Source: Neogemmobacter tilapiae (GTDB lineage: Bacteria; Pseudomonadota; Alphaproteobacteria; Rhodobacterales; Rhodobacteraceae). Taken from it: DNA of 49,901 nucleotides. The position numbers and the translations under genes were made by a program. The stretch's first letter is position 1. Every line of letters begins with the position of its first letter. The stretch spans positions 63,351-113,251 of the forward strand of contig NZ_BMYJ01000009.1 of NCBI RefSeq assembly GCF_014652215.1, written 5' to 3'. Below the pieces are notes generated by a model. That model made no database searches and was not told the DNA's origin. It saw only the letters and a program-made list of their open reading frames with translations. Below, in pieces: positions 17,292 to 25,781 of the stretch.

Positions 17292-17315
17292 CTTGACAGT
17301 TTTGTTATCCATATT
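17292..17315 (+). promoter_or_regulatory. possible rpoH promoter region
   Basis: CTTGACA is an almost perfect -35 box, and an AT-rich stretch (TTTTGTTATCCATATT) follows in an otherwise GC-rich gap. The expected -10 at 17-bp spacing is poor. An overlapping CCATATT could belong to a heat-shock sigma promoter, but the spacing is short. It lies about 150 bp before the rpoH start. Confidence 0.25.
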
Positions 17316-17458
17316 TCAGCCCTCTTACGGAACTGTGCGGGGATACACACATTGTTCATCAAATGAAGCTAAGGTCGCGCCTTGCGTGAAGGCGATAACA
17401 GGCCTAGCGTTGCTGTCCTGCCGGGCCATGATGGACGGCAGCACATATGGGGGGCGCT

Positions 17459-18355
17459 ATGAGCACCTATGCAAATCTGCCTGCACCGAGCCCGGAACAA
17501 GGGCTGAACCGGTATATGCAGGAAATCCGGAAATTTCCGCTGTTGGAACCGGAAGAAGAATACATGTTGGCCAAGGCTTGGGTCGATCATCAGGATTCGG
17601 CCTCGGCCCACCGGTTGGTGACGTCACACCTGCGCTTGGCTGCGAAAATCGCCATGGGCTATCGTGGCTATGGCCTGCCGCAGGCGGAAGTGATTTCCGA
17701 GGCGAATGTGGGTCTGATGCAAGCCGTGAAACGCTTTGATCCGGAGAAAGGCTTCCGCCTTGCGACCTATGCGATGTGGTGGATCCGGGCGAGCATTCAG
17801 GAATACATTCTGCGGTCGTGGAGCCTTGTGAAACTGGGCACCACCAGCGCGCAGAAAAAACTGTTCTTCAACCTGCGCAAGGCGAAAGCCAAGGTGGGCG
17901 CGTTGGAGGATGGTGATCTGCGGCCAGAAAATCTGGCACGGATTGCAACCGACCTGAACGTGAGCGAGCAGGACGTGATCGACATGAACCGGCGTCTTTC
18001 GGGTGGCGATGCCAGCCTGAACGCGCAGATCGGCAGCGATGGCGATGGTTCGACCCAATGGCAGGACTGGCTGGAGGATGAAGACAGCGATCAGGCCCAG
18101 CACTATGCCGAAAAGGACGAGCTGGACACGCGGCGCGAATTGCTGGTGCAGGCGATGTCGGTGCTGAACGAGCGTGAAAAGGACGTTCTGGTGCAGCGCC
18201 GCCTGTCGGATGAACCCGTGACGCTGGAAGAACTGTCGGAAAGCTATGGCGTCAGCCGGGAACGCATTCGGCAGATCGAGGTGCGGGCTTTTGAAAAGCT
18301 GCAAGCCAAGATGCGCGATCTGGCCAAGGGCAAGGGGATGGTGGTTCCGGCCTGA
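17459..18355 (+). CDS. rpoH: RNA polymerase sigma-32 factor RpoH
   Basis: This 298-residue heat-shock sigma factor directs RNA polymerase to chaperone and protease promoters. The N-terminus (LPAPSPEQGLNRYMQEIRKFPLLEPEEEYMLAKAWVD, in pieces) is typical of alphaproteobacterial RpoH. Region 2 shows VTSHLRLAAKIAMGYRGYGLP and RLATYAMWWIRASIQEYI, with AQKKLFFNLRK (the RpoH box region). Region 4 ends in VSRERIRQIEVRAFEKLQ. The ATG at 17459 is preferred over one 4 codons upstream because a purine-rich GGGGGG lies just before it. It has a long upstream region with several hairpins and is convergent with the next gene. Many Rhodobacteraceae have two RpoH copies; which one this is cannot be told. Confidence 0.95.
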   Translation: MSTYANLPAPSPEQGLNRYMQEIRKFPLLEPEEEYMLAKAWVDHQDSASAHRLVTSHLRLAAKIAMGYRGYGLPQAEVISEANVGLMQAVKRFDPEKGFRLATYAMWWIRASIQEYILRSWSLVKLGTTSAQKKLFFNLRKAKAKVGALEDGDLRPENLARIATDLNVSEQDVIDMNRRLSGGDASLNAQIGSDGDGSTQWQDWLEDEDSDQAQHYAEKDELDTRRELLVQAMSVLNEREKDVLVQRRLSDEPVTLEELSESYGVSRERIRQIEVRAFEKLQAKMRDLAKGKGMVVPA

Positions 18356-18392
18356 TTGCGCGATTGGCGACGCCGCTCACGGATAGGGTGGG

Positions 18393-19028
18393 CTAGCGCC
18401 GCTCAATTCTGAGGTTTGAAAAGAAACCCTCGGTCCCGATATCAACCCAGAGGCCGATCCCGCCGGAGGCAGGGTCGGCCTTTGTCGTTGCAATGTCCAA
18501 AGTCAGGGCACCGTTCACGCGGGCGCGCAGTTGGTTCCGGTCGATCTCCAAAGTCAAATTGATCCATTGGTCGGGGGCTATGTCGGCTGCGGCTTCGTAA
18601 GGGCCGTCCGGTTCTTCGTTGCGCAGACGGTCGAATTTCCAGTCCGGATAGGCAAAATACTGAATCGCGCGTTGATCGCGCGGTGGGGGCGGATCAAGCC
18701 GCAGGCCATTGGTCGGACGCAGGTAGACCGACTCGAAGTGGTCCGCCTTGGGGCTTATGCGATATGCGAGGCCTACAAAGCCCCGCGCGTAATCTGGGGC
18801 ATCTGGCAAGAGCCTTGACAGAATGTCGACCTCAATCTTGCCGTTCATGAAATCGACGGGCAGTTGAAGAAAGGTCGGCTGATCGACGTAGTCAACGCCA
18901 TAGGTGCCTTGGGCGGCCCGGTCTGAAAGTGTGACACGCAGACAGCTTTTGCCTTCGATTATGGCGGACTGAACAGCAACATCATGCCATGTTGCAGCGG
19001 GCAAAGGCTTGCTGAGGTCAAAGATCAT
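18393..19028 (-). CDS. hypothetical protein, possible concanavalin-like beta-sandwich
   Basis: This 211-residue protein belongs to no family I recognise with confidence. The pattern of alternating beta-strand segments, with GFVGLAYRI, DHFESVYLRP, WINLTLEIDRNQLRARVNG and GGIGLWVDIGTEGFFSNLRI, resembles the lectin/glucanase-like (DUF1080 or LamG) fold that binds or cleaves carbohydrate. No catalytic residues can be named and there is no signal peptide. GGAG at 7-nt spacing supports the ATG at 19028. It stands alone, convergent with rpoH, and by eye is less GC-rich than its neighbours, which could indicate acquisition. Treat as unknown. Confidence 0.65.
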   Translation of the reverse strand: MIFDLSKPLPAATWHDVAVQSAIIEGKSCLRVTLSDRAAQGTYGVDYVDQPTFLQLPVDFMNGKIEVDILSRLLPDAPDYARGFVGLAYRISPKADHFESVYLRPTNGLRLDPPPPRDQRAIQYFAYPDWKFDRLRNEEPDGPYEAAADIAPDQWINLTLEIDRNQLRARVNGALTLDIATTKADPASGGIGLWVDIGTEGFFSNLRIERR

Positions 19029-19274
19029 CCCATACTCCGGTCGGCAGGTTTCAAGCCCAAGCATGGCGCGACGGCGGAGCAAAGCCAAGAGCAAGGGCGT
19101 GTTTTGCCTTCGGGACTGGTCATGACGTGGCTTTCGGGGCATCAACGCGCTGGGCGGATTCCGCCCGGCCTTGGGCGGCCTTGCGTCGCAATTTGCTGGA
19201 AAGTGTCGTTTCTGTTTGTCACGGGGGCGGGCTTCGGCTAACAGGGCCGCAACCTTGAAGACGAAGGCCCGAAT

Positions 19275-19979
19275 ATGTCGACACCCGGCGCGATGCTTGC
19301 CACTGTTCTGAAACCGATGCACCCCGAGGGGTGGCGCTTTCTGCCGATCTTTGCGGCGGTGACGCTGGTGCTGTTCTGGCTGTGGGAGCCTTTGGGCTGG
19401 GTTGGCGTCATCGCCACCATCTGGTGCTATTACTTTTTCCGTGATCCGAAACGGTTCATCCCGCAGGGCGAAGGGCTGATCCTGTCGCCCGCCGATGGGG
19501 TGGTGCAACTGATCGAACGGGCCGTGCCGCCGCCGGAACTGGGGATGGGGCCAGAGGCTTTGCTGCGGGTCAGCGTCTTTATGAACGTGTTCAACTGCCA
19601 TGTGAACCGGGCCCCGATTGCGGGCAAGGTGGCGGCCATCGCCTATCGCCCCGGCAAGTTCCTGAATGCCTCGCTGGACAAGGCGTCGGACGACAACGAG
19701 CGCAATTCGCTGGCCATCGAACTGGCGGACGGGCGCAAGATTGCGGTGGTGCAAATCGCGGGTCTGGTGGCGCGGCGGATCCTGTGTTTCACCCATGTTG
19801 GTTCGGCATTGCGGGCGGGCGAACGCTTTGGGCTGATCCGGTTCGGGTCGCGGCTGGATGTCTATCTGCCCGAGGGCGTGCTGCCTTTGGTGGGCGTCGG
19901 GCAGGTGGCCGTGGCGGGTGAAACGGTGCTGGCCAATCTGGCGCATAGCGGCGCGCAGACGCAGGTGCGGCGCGAATGA
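19275..19979 (+). CDS. psd: phosphatidylserine decarboxylase (short, archaeal-type)
   Basis: This 234-residue proenzyme removes CO2 from phosphatidylserine to give phosphatidylethanolamine at the inner membrane. A hydrophobic segment near residues 23-55 anchors it. Ser192 in [11 protein letters not shown] is the expected self-cleavage site that yields the pyruvoyl prosthetic group. [14 protein letters not shown] is the conserved family core. The short form (PSD-A type) is normal for Alphaproteobacteria. It overlaps pssA by 4 bp (ATGA), so the two are translationally coupled. The 246-bp region before it contains no gene and only a small GGGCGGA/TTCCGCCC repeat. Confidence 0.93.
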   Translation: MSTPGAMLATVLKPMHPEGWRFLPIFAAVTLVLFWLWEPLGWVGVIATIWCYYFFRDPKRFIPQGEGLILSPADGVVQLIERAVPPPELGMGPEALLRVSVFMNVFNCHVNRAPIAGKVAAIAYRPGKFLNASLDKASDDNERNSLAIELADGRKIAVVQIAGLVARRILCFTHVGSALRAGERFGLIRFGSRLDVYLPEGVLPLVGVGQVAVAGETVLANLAHSGAQTQVRRE

Positions 19980-20728
19980 CCGAGGAATCCCCCCCGCGCA
20001 AACGGCGCGAGTTGCAGCTGGTGCAGCTATTGCCGAACTTCCTGACGCTGTCGGCCCTGTGCTGCGGGCTGACCTCGATGCGCTTTGCGGTGTCGGGGCA
20101 GGTGCAGGCGGCAGTGATCCTGATCGTGCTGGCGGCGCTTTTGGACGGGCTGGATGGGCGTGTGGCGCGGCTGTTGTCCAGCGAAAGCGCCATTGGGGCG
20201 GAACTGGATTCGCTGGCCGATTTCCTGTCGTTCGGCGTGGCCCCCGGCATCATCCTGTATTTCTGGACCTTGAACGGTCTGGGTGGGGTGGGTTGGGGTG
20301 CGGTGCTGGTGCTGGCGATCTGCTGCGCCTTGCGGCTGGCGCGGTTCAACACCTCATCCAAAAGCCCGGCTTTGGAAGGGAAGGTCTGGTTCAAGGGCGT
20401 GCCGTCGCCTGCGGGGGCGCTGCTGGCCTTGATGCCGATGTATCTGCAATTCTTTACCGATTTCCGGTTGCCCGCCGTGGTGGTGGCGCTGTGGACGGTG
20501 GGAATTGCCGTGCTGATGATCAGCCGGATTCCGACTTGGTCGTTCAAATCCTCGACCGTTTATGCCGAAAACGCCCGTTACATTCTGGTGGCATTCGTGG
20601 TGCTGGCGGTTCTGGCGCTGAATTACCCCTGGTTTACGCTTTTCCTGTTGGGCCTGGTCTATCTGGCAACCTTGCCTTTCGCGTTTCGCCACCATCGCAG
20701 GCAACGCCCTGCCAAGACGGAGAGCTGA
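19976..20728 (+). CDS. pssA: CDP-diacylglycerol-serine O-phosphatidyltransferase
   Basis: This 250-residue integral membrane enzyme joins serine to CDP-diacylglycerol, making phosphatidylserine for Psd. The CDP-alcohol phosphotransferase signature D-G-x2-A-R-x8-G-x3-D-x3-D is complete from Asp60 to Asp82 ([20 protein letters not shown] then LAD). About six to eight membrane helices are visible. The start ATG is fused to the psd stop (ATGA) and pmtA follows after 3 bp. Confidence 0.93.
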   Translation: MTEESPPRKRRELQLVQLLPNFLTLSALCCGLTSMRFAVSGQVQAAVILIVLAALLDGLDGRVARLLSSESAIGAELDSLADFLSFGVAPGIILYFWTLNGLGGVGWGAVLVLAICCALRLARFNTSSKSPALEGKVWFKGVPSPAGALLALMPMYLQFFTDFRLPAVVVALWTVGIAVLMISRIPTWSFKSSTVYAENARYILVAFVVLAVLALNYPWFTLFLLGLVYLATLPFAFRHHRRQRPAKTES

Positions 20729-20731
20729 CCC

Positions 20732-21349
20732 ATGGACATGCAGGCCATGCGCAAATCCTATGCCCGCTGGGCGCCGGTCTATGACCTGACCTTTGGCGCG
20801 GTGACCAGTGCGGGGCGGCGGCGGGTGGCGGGAATGGTGAATGCGCGGGGCGGGGCCTTGCTAGAGGTGGGCGTTGGGACAGGCATGTCGCTGGACCTCT
20901 ACAATGGCGATGTGCGGGTGACGGGGATCGATGCCAGCCCCGAGATGCTGGCGAAAGCGGAAGAACGGGTTCTGGAAAAGAACCTGACCCAAGTGGCGGA
21001 ACTGCGGGAAATGGACGCGCGGCATCTGGGCTATGCGGACAATACCTTTGACCATGTGGCGGCCTTGCACATCATGTCGGTGGTGCCGGAGCCGGAACGG
21101 GTGATGGCGGAAATGGCGCGGGTGCTGAAACCGGGCGGGTCGCTGTTCGTGGTGAACCATTTTGCGCGGGAAAAGGGGTTCGTGGCGATGGCCGAACGTC
21201 TGGCAGCGCCTTTGGCGGATTGGCTGGGCTGGCATTCGGATTTCGACCGGGGGCAGGTTCTGGGGCAGGACAATCTGAAACTGGCGGAAGAAATTGCCTT
21301 GCCGCCCTTTGGGCTGATGACCTTGCTGCGGTTGACGAAACGGGGGTAG
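20732..21349 (+). CDS. pmtA: phosphatidylethanolamine N-methyltransferase, Rhodobacter type
   Basis: This 205-residue S-adenosylmethionine-dependent methyltransferase is predicted to methylate phosphatidylethanolamine to phosphatidylcholine. The sequence opens KSYARWAPVYDLTFG, typical of Rhodobacter-type PmtA. The SAM-binding glycine loop is LEVGVGTGMS (about 44-53), followed by acidic motif GIDAS and by LKPGGSLFVVNHF. Its place directly behind psd and pssA strongly supports this function over a quinone or other small-molecule methyltransferase. GGAGAG precedes the ATG. Confidence 0.9.
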   Translation: MDMQAMRKSYARWAPVYDLTFGAVTSAGRRRVAGMVNARGGALLEVGVGTGMSLDLYNGDVRVTGIDASPEMLAKAEERVLEKNLTQVAELREMDARHLGYADNTFDHVAALHIMSVVPEPERVMAEMARVLKPGGSLFVVNHFAREKGFVAMAERLAAPLADWLGWHSDFDRGQVLGQDNLKLAEEIALPPFGLMTLLRLTKRG

Positions 21350-21353
21350 GGCT

Positions 21354-21372
21354 GATGGGCCAATGGCCCATC
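21354..21372. terminator. hairpin after pmtA
   Basis: GATGGGCC and GGCCCATC form a perfect 8-bp stem with an AAT loop 5 bp after the pmtA stop codon. Flanking GTAGG/CCTAC can extend the stem across a bulge. There is no poly-U, so efficiency is uncertain. Confidence 0.5.
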
Positions 21373-21479
21373 CTACGGCCAAATCCGCGTGATCGGTTTG
21401 ACATGATCACCCGCTTAGCGTTGCTTTCTGGCCTTTCGACGCCATCTATGGAACATTCCGCAAAAAAGGGATCAGTTCC

Positions 21480-21920
21480 ATGACAACCTATGCCAAATCG
21501 GCCGAGGCGATTGCCCGGCTTTCCCCCGAAGAATACCGCGTGACGCAGCAAAGCGGCACGGAACGGCCGGGGACAGGGGCGCTGCTGTATAACAAGGATC
21601 CGGGGATCTATGTGGACATCGTGTCGGGTGAGCCTTTGTTTGCCTCGTCCGACAAATATGAATCGGGCTGCGGCTGGCCTTCGTTCACGAAACCCATCGA
21701 ACCGGCCCATGTGACGGAATTGCGCGACACGACGCATGGGATGATCCGGGTGGAGGTGCGTTCGACGCATGGCGACAGCCATCTGGGCCATGTGTTCAAC
21801 GATGGGCCGCGCGACCGGGGCGGTTTGCGTTACTGCATCAACTCGGCGTCCTTGCGGTTCGTGCATCGGGACGACATGGAAGCGGCGGGCTACGGCGACT
21901 ATCTGGATCAGGTGGAGTGA
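21480..21920 (+). CDS. msrB: peptide-methionine (R)-S-oxide reductase
   Basis: This 146-residue enzyme reduces the R isomer of methionine sulfoxide in oxidised proteins. The family motifs are present: GCGWPSF (resolving Cys64), [14 protein letters not shown], and catalytic Cys119 in [10 protein letters not shown]. The two zinc-binding CxxC pairs of many MsrB proteins are absent (the first is VDIVSG here), so it belongs to the zinc-free class. There is no export signal, so it acts in the cytoplasm. It is followed after 5 bp by msrA. Confidence 0.93.
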   Translation: MTTYAKSAEAIARLSPEEYRVTQQSGTERPGTGALLYNKDPGIYVDIVSGEPLFASSDKYESGCGWPSFTKPIEPAHVTELRDTTHGMIRVEVRSTHGDSHLGHVFNDGPRDRGGLRYCINSASLRFVHRDDMEAAGYGDYLDQVE

Positions 21921-21925
21921 GGACG

Positions 21926-22426
21926 ATGGAAAAGGCAGTTCTGGCGGGCGGTTGTTTCTGGGGCATGCAGGATCTGGTGCGCAAGATGCCGGGGGTGGTG
22001 TCCAGCCGCGTGGGTTACAGCGGCGGCGATGTGAAGAACGCGACCTATAAGGACCACGGCACCCATGCCGAGGTGTTGGAGGTGGTGTTTGATCCCACCG
22101 TTCTGACCTATCGGCAGTTGCTGGAGTTTTTCTTTCAAATCCACGACCCCAGCACGGTGAACCGGCAGGGGAATGACATCGGCATGTCCTACCGTTCGGC
22201 GATTTACACCACGTCCGAAGAACAGCGGCTTGTGGCCTTGGATACGATTGCCGATGTGGATGCCTCGGGTCTGTGGCCCGGTAAGGTGGTGACGCAGGTC
22301 GAACCCTTGGGTGATTTCTGGGAGGCGGAGGATTACCATCAGGACTATCTGGTGAAAAACCCGAATGGCTATACCTGCCACTTCCCCCGTCGCGGCTGGG
22401 TTCTGCCCCGGCGCACTGCGGAATGA
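21926..22426 (+). CDS. msrA: peptide-methionine (S)-S-oxide reductase
   Basis: This 166-residue enzyme reduces the S isomer of methionine sulfoxide. The catalytic motif GGCFWG (Cys10) and the later [13 protein letters not shown] and [17 protein letters not shown] segments are characteristic. The ATG at 21926 is chosen over a GTG at 21917 because GGAGTGAGG lies in front of it. With MsrB both isomers are repaired. Its stop overlaps the selO start by 4 bp. Confidence 0.94.
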   Translation: MEKAVLAGGCFWGMQDLVRKMPGVVSSRVGYSGGDVKNATYKDHGTHAEVLEVVFDPTVLTYRQLLEFFFQIHDPSTVNRQGNDIGMSYRSAIYTTSEEQRLVALDTIADVDASGLWPGKVVTQVEPLGDFWEAEDYHQDYLVKNPNGYTCHFPRRGWVLPRRTAE

Positions 22427-23826
22427 TTGTCGGGAATTCCTATGCTGATGATCTGAAAGGGCTCTATCTGCCCTTTCAGGCCGCCCGCTTTCCGGCGCCC
22501 GCCTTGGTGGCGCTGGATCGTGGGTTGGCGGGGGAGTTGGGGATGGACCCCAACGATGCAGGGCTGGCGCAGATGCTGTCCGGCCAGACCCCGCCCGAGG
22601 GGGCCACGACCTTGGCCATGGCCTATGCCGGGCATCAGTTCGGCGGGTTTTCCCCCAGTCTGGGGGATGGCCGCGCGATGCTTTTGGCCGAGGTGCAGGG
22701 GCAGGATGGGCGCTGGTGGGACATCCATCTGAAAGGCTCAGGCCGCACGCCGTTCAGCCGGGGCGCGGATGGCAAGGCCGCTTTGGGGCCGATGCTTCGG
22801 GAATATGTGATCAGCCGCGCGATGTTTGCCATGGGCGTGCCCACGACGCGGGCCTTGGCGGTGGTGGCGACAGGCGAGGATGTCTACCGCGAGGCCGGGG
22901 CCTTGCCCGGTGCCGTTCTGGCGCGGGTGGGGGGCAGCCATCTGCGGGTGGGGACGTTCCAGTTCGTCGCGGCGCGGGGCGACATCGACAGTCTGCGGCG
23001 GCTGCTGGCCTATGCCATCCGGCGGCATGATGCGGATCTGGCCCCGGATGATGCGCTGGGCCTGTTGAAACGGGTGGGGGCGCGGCAATCGCGGCTGATC
23101 GCGCAATGGATGGGGTTGGGCTTTGTTCATGGCGTGATGAACACCGACAACATGACGATTTCCGGCGAGACCATCGACTATGGGCCTTGTGCCTTTATGG
23201 AAGCGCATGATCCGGCAACGGTGTTCAGTTCCATCGACCGTCAGGGCCGCTATGCCTATGGCAACCAGCCGGGGATTGCGCGGTGGAATCTGGCACGACT
23301 GGCCGAGGCTTTGTTGCCGCTGATCGACGCGGATGAGGACAGGGCGATTGAGCAGGCAAGTGCGGTGATTGATGGTTTTGCCGAGTGGTTTCAACGTGAT
23401 CTGCAAAACGTGCTGGCGTTGAAATTGGGGCTTGCTGCGCCGAACCCTGATCTGACCGAAGACTTGCTGAATGCGATGATGGAGGCCAAGGCCGACCACA
23501 CGCTCACCTTCCGCGCACTGGTGCAGGCGGCAAAGGGCGACACCGGGGCTTTCCTTGCGCAGGTGCCCGAGGGGCGCGACTGGTTGGTGCGCTGGCAGGC
23601 CGAAAACCCGGACGCCGCGATGATTGAAGCCCACAACCCGGCGCGTATTCCGCGCAACCATCTGGTGGAGGAGGCGCTGGACGCTGCCCAAAAGGGCGAC
23701 ATGGCCCCCTTCGATTCACTGACAAAAGCACTGGACCGGCCATTTTGCGACATCGCGGGGCTTGACCGCTATCGACTTCCCGCGCCATCTGGGTTTGGAG
23801 CATACCGCACCTTCTGCGGCACGTAA
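22423..23826 (+). CDS. selO: protein adenylyltransferase SelO (YdiU family)
   Basis: This 467-residue pseudokinase transfers AMP from ATP onto proteins and has been linked to redox homeostasis in other organisms. Recognisable parts are the N-terminal [19 protein letters not shown], the nucleotide site [38 protein letters not shown] (metal-binding residues), and the C-terminal FCGT with the conserved redox cysteine (Cys465). Length is near that of the E. coli protein. The 4-bp ATGA overlap with msrA places it in the methionine-sulfoxide repair operon. Confidence 0.94.
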   Translation: MIVGNSYADDLKGLYLPFQAARFPAPALVALDRGLAGELGMDPNDAGLAQMLSGQTPPEGATTLAMAYAGHQFGGFSPSLGDGRAMLLAEVQGQDGRWWDIHLKGSGRTPFSRGADGKAALGPMLREYVISRAMFAMGVPTTRALAVVATGEDVYREAGALPGAVLARVGGSHLRVGTFQFVAARGDIDSLRRLLAYAIRRHDADLAPDDALGLLKRVGARQSRLIAQWMGLGFVHGVMNTDNMTISGETIDYGPCAFMEAHDPATVFSSIDRQGRYAYGNQPGIARWNLARLAEALLPLIDADEDRAIEQASAVIDGFAEWFQRDLQNVLALKLGLAAPNPDLTEDLLNAMMEAKADHTLTFRALVQAAKGDTGAFLAQVPEGRDWLVRWQAENPDAAMIEAHNPARIPRNHLVEEALDAAQKGDMAPFDSLTKALDRPFCDIAGLDRYRLPAPSGFGAYRTFCGT

Positions 23827-23830
23827 GGTG

Positions 23831-24871
23831 ATGACCGAGATTCAGACCCCAGACACCCGCTTTGTGGCGCGGGGCGTGGCGCATGTGACGCTGGACCCAG
23901 TGGACCGGCCGATTGAGGTCAGTTTCGTGCTGATGCCGAAGTTCACCATGCTGGCCTTTTCGGCGGCGATTGAACCGATGCGGATTGCGAACCAGTTGAC
24001 GGGGCAGGTGCTGTTCCGCTGGGAAACCCTGTCGGAAAATGGCCAGCCGGTTTCCTGTTCCAATGGCGTGCCGGTGATGGTCGATGCAGGCTTTGGCACG
24101 TCAGAACCGCGCGAATTTGTGATGGTTTGCGGGGGCGTGGAGCCGGAGGCGCATGTGACGACGGCCTTGGGCGACTGGCTGCGCGGTCAGTGGCGGCGGG
24201 GACGGATCGTGGGCGGGCTTTGCACCGGGGCCTATGCCTTGGCCAAGGCCGGGATTTTGAAGGGGCGGCGTTTCACGCTGCATTGGGAAAACCTGCAAGG
24301 TTTCCGCGAAACCTGGCCTGATCTGGAACCGGCGCGGCAGGTCTTTTGCATCGACGACCGGATCGTGACCTGCGCGGGCGGGGTGGCCGCCGCCGATCTG
24401 ATGTTGAAACTGATCCACGACAAATACGGCGCGGCGCTGTCCCAAGAAGTGATGAACATGTGCCTGCTGACCCGGCGGCGGGTGGAGGCGGATGAACAGA
24501 CGACGTCCTTGGCCGCCCGTCTGGGAACGCGGAACGAACGATTGATCGAGGCGATTGCCTATATGGAGGCGCGGATCGAGGAACCCTTTGATCTGGACGC
24601 CTGCGCCGATCATCTGGGCGTGTCGCGGCGGCAGATTGAGCGGCTGTTCAACCGCTATCTGGGGGTCGCGCCCATCCGCTATATGAACGATCTGCGCCTG
24701 CAACGGGGGCGGGCGCTGCTGGCGGAAACCGATATGCGGGTGACCGATGTGGCGATTGCCTGCGGCTATGCCAGCACCTCGCATTTCTCGAAATCCTTCC
24801 GCGCCAAATTCGGCGTCTCGCCGCACCGCTTTTCGCATTTCGGCGGGCGGGCGGGGCCTGCGGGGGAATAG
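23831..24871 (+). CDS. GlxA-family transcriptional regulator (DJ-1/PfpI + AraC)
   Basis: This 346-residue regulator has an N-terminal DJ-1/PfpI-like sensor domain (VSFVLMPKFTMLAFSAAIEPMR ... GGLCTGAYALAKAGIL, with a cysteine at the nucleophile elbow) and a C-terminal AraC DNA-binding domain (DACADHLGVSRRQIERLFNR, then VTDVAIACGYASTSHFSKSFR). Related proteins respond to quaternary amines (GbdR, CdhR) or arginine. It starts 4 bp after selO; an in-frame TTG at 23762 is an alternative start. Its stop directly abuts the stop of the convergent PfkB gene. It may act elsewhere in the genome rather than on selO. Confidence 0.87.
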   Translation: MTEIQTPDTRFVARGVAHVTLDPVDRPIEVSFVLMPKFTMLAFSAAIEPMRIANQLTGQVLFRWETLSENGQPVSCSNGVPVMVDAGFGTSEPREFVMVCGGVEPEAHVTTALGDWLRGQWRRGRIVGGLCTGAYALAKAGILKGRRFTLHWENLQGFRETWPDLEPARQVFCIDDRIVTCAGGVAAADLMLKLIHDKYGAALSQEVMNMCLLTRRRVEADEQTTSLAARLGTRNERLIEAIAYMEARIEEPFDLDACADHLGVSRRQIERLFNRYLGVAPIRYMNDLRLQRGRALLAETDMRVTDVAIACGYASTSHFSKSFRAKFGVSPHRFSHFGGRAGPAGE

Positions 24872-25702
24872 TCAGCCCATCGCCTTGCGCGCCAAAAGGC
24901 AGGCGGGTTCCAAGGGCAGGCCGCGGGCCAAGGCGGTGGCGAGTGTGCCGCAAAAGTCGTCACTGGCGCTGGGATGCGGGCGCTGGCGCGAGGCGGGCAG
25001 GGTGAAGACGCGGCCCCGGTCGCGGGCGGCCAGCCCCTTGGACCCTGCCAGAACCACCACTCCAGCCAGATGCGGATGCAGATTTTGGGCCTGCTGGGCG
25101 GCGGCGTCGAGGCTGTCGATGGGGTCATCCAAGGCGGGGGCGTCCATCACCAGATGGGTGATATGCGGCAAGACATCAGCCATGTTGTTCCCAGGCCGCG
25201 ACAGGTGCAGCAGCACGGGCAGGCCGCGGCCGCGTGCCGATTGGGCGGCGGTCTGATTGACCTCGGGCGGCAGTTCGTCCTGCAACAGCAGCAGGCCGAC
25301 CCAGCGCCAAAGTTCGGGATCCTCCAGCGCCGTCACATCCAGCGTTTGATTGGCCCCGGCGACGCTGACCCCGGCAAAAGCTCCGTCTGCGTCTTGAATG
25401 GTGAGCCGCAGGCCGGAGCCCGTCATATCGCGGCTTTGCAGAAAGGCATCATCGACCCCGGCCAGCCGCAATCCATCGCGCAAAAATCCCGCGAAACTGT
25501 CGTGACCCAAGGCCGCCAACAGCCGCGCCTGCCCGGCACGGGCCGCCGCTTGGGCCTGCAAACCGCCCTTGCCGCCAAAGACCGGCTGCCAAGGCCCGCC
25601 CGTCACATGCTGACCGGCCAACGGCAGGTTGGGCACGCGCACCACGATCTCTTGTTGCAGGCTGCCCACCACCAGAACGACCGGGCCTTCCTTTGCTGCC
25701 AA
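24872..25702 (-). CDS. PfkB-family carbohydrate kinase, degenerate
   Basis: This 276-residue protein has the ribokinase fold pattern. The N-terminal sugar motif reads GGKGGLQAQAAARAG, with Leu where true ribokinases have Asn. The ATP/anion-hole motif GAGD is SASD in HPSASDDFCGTLA; the catalytic Asp is kept but both glycines are lost. The protein is shorter than normal ribokinase, mainly in the middle. It may have a different substrate or weak activity. The apparent start is a TTG at 25702, after AGGG; a GTG about 11 codons on is possible. A canonical ribokinase lies only 2.5 kb away. Confidence 0.75.
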   Translation of the reverse strand: MAAKEGPVVLVVGSLQQEIVVRVPNLPLAGQHVTGGPWQPVFGGKGGLQAQAAARAGQARLLAALGHDSFAGFLRDGLRLAGVDDAFLQSRDMTGSGLRLTIQDADGAFAGVSVAGANQTLDVTALEDPELWRWVGLLLLQDELPPEVNQTAAQSARGRGLPVLLHLSRPGNNMADVLPHITHLVMDAPALDDPIDSLDAAAQQAQNLHPHLAGVVVLAGSKGLAARDRGRVFTLPASRQRPHPSASDDFCGTLATALARGLPLEPACLLARKAMG

Positions 25703-25781
25703 TTGACCCTGCCCAATCGTGATGCTGCCAAGGTCACGCTACCGCTTTGGGTTGCAAAAGCAACAGCTTGTTCGGGGTGGG

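Noticed and set aside
17061..17312. Possible small minus-strand gene (83 codons) upstream of rpoH
   Set aside because: Most of it is translated from the repeat and its hairpins; only the last 30 residues look protein-like and there is no good ribosome site. A short true gene of about 35 codons cannot be excluded.
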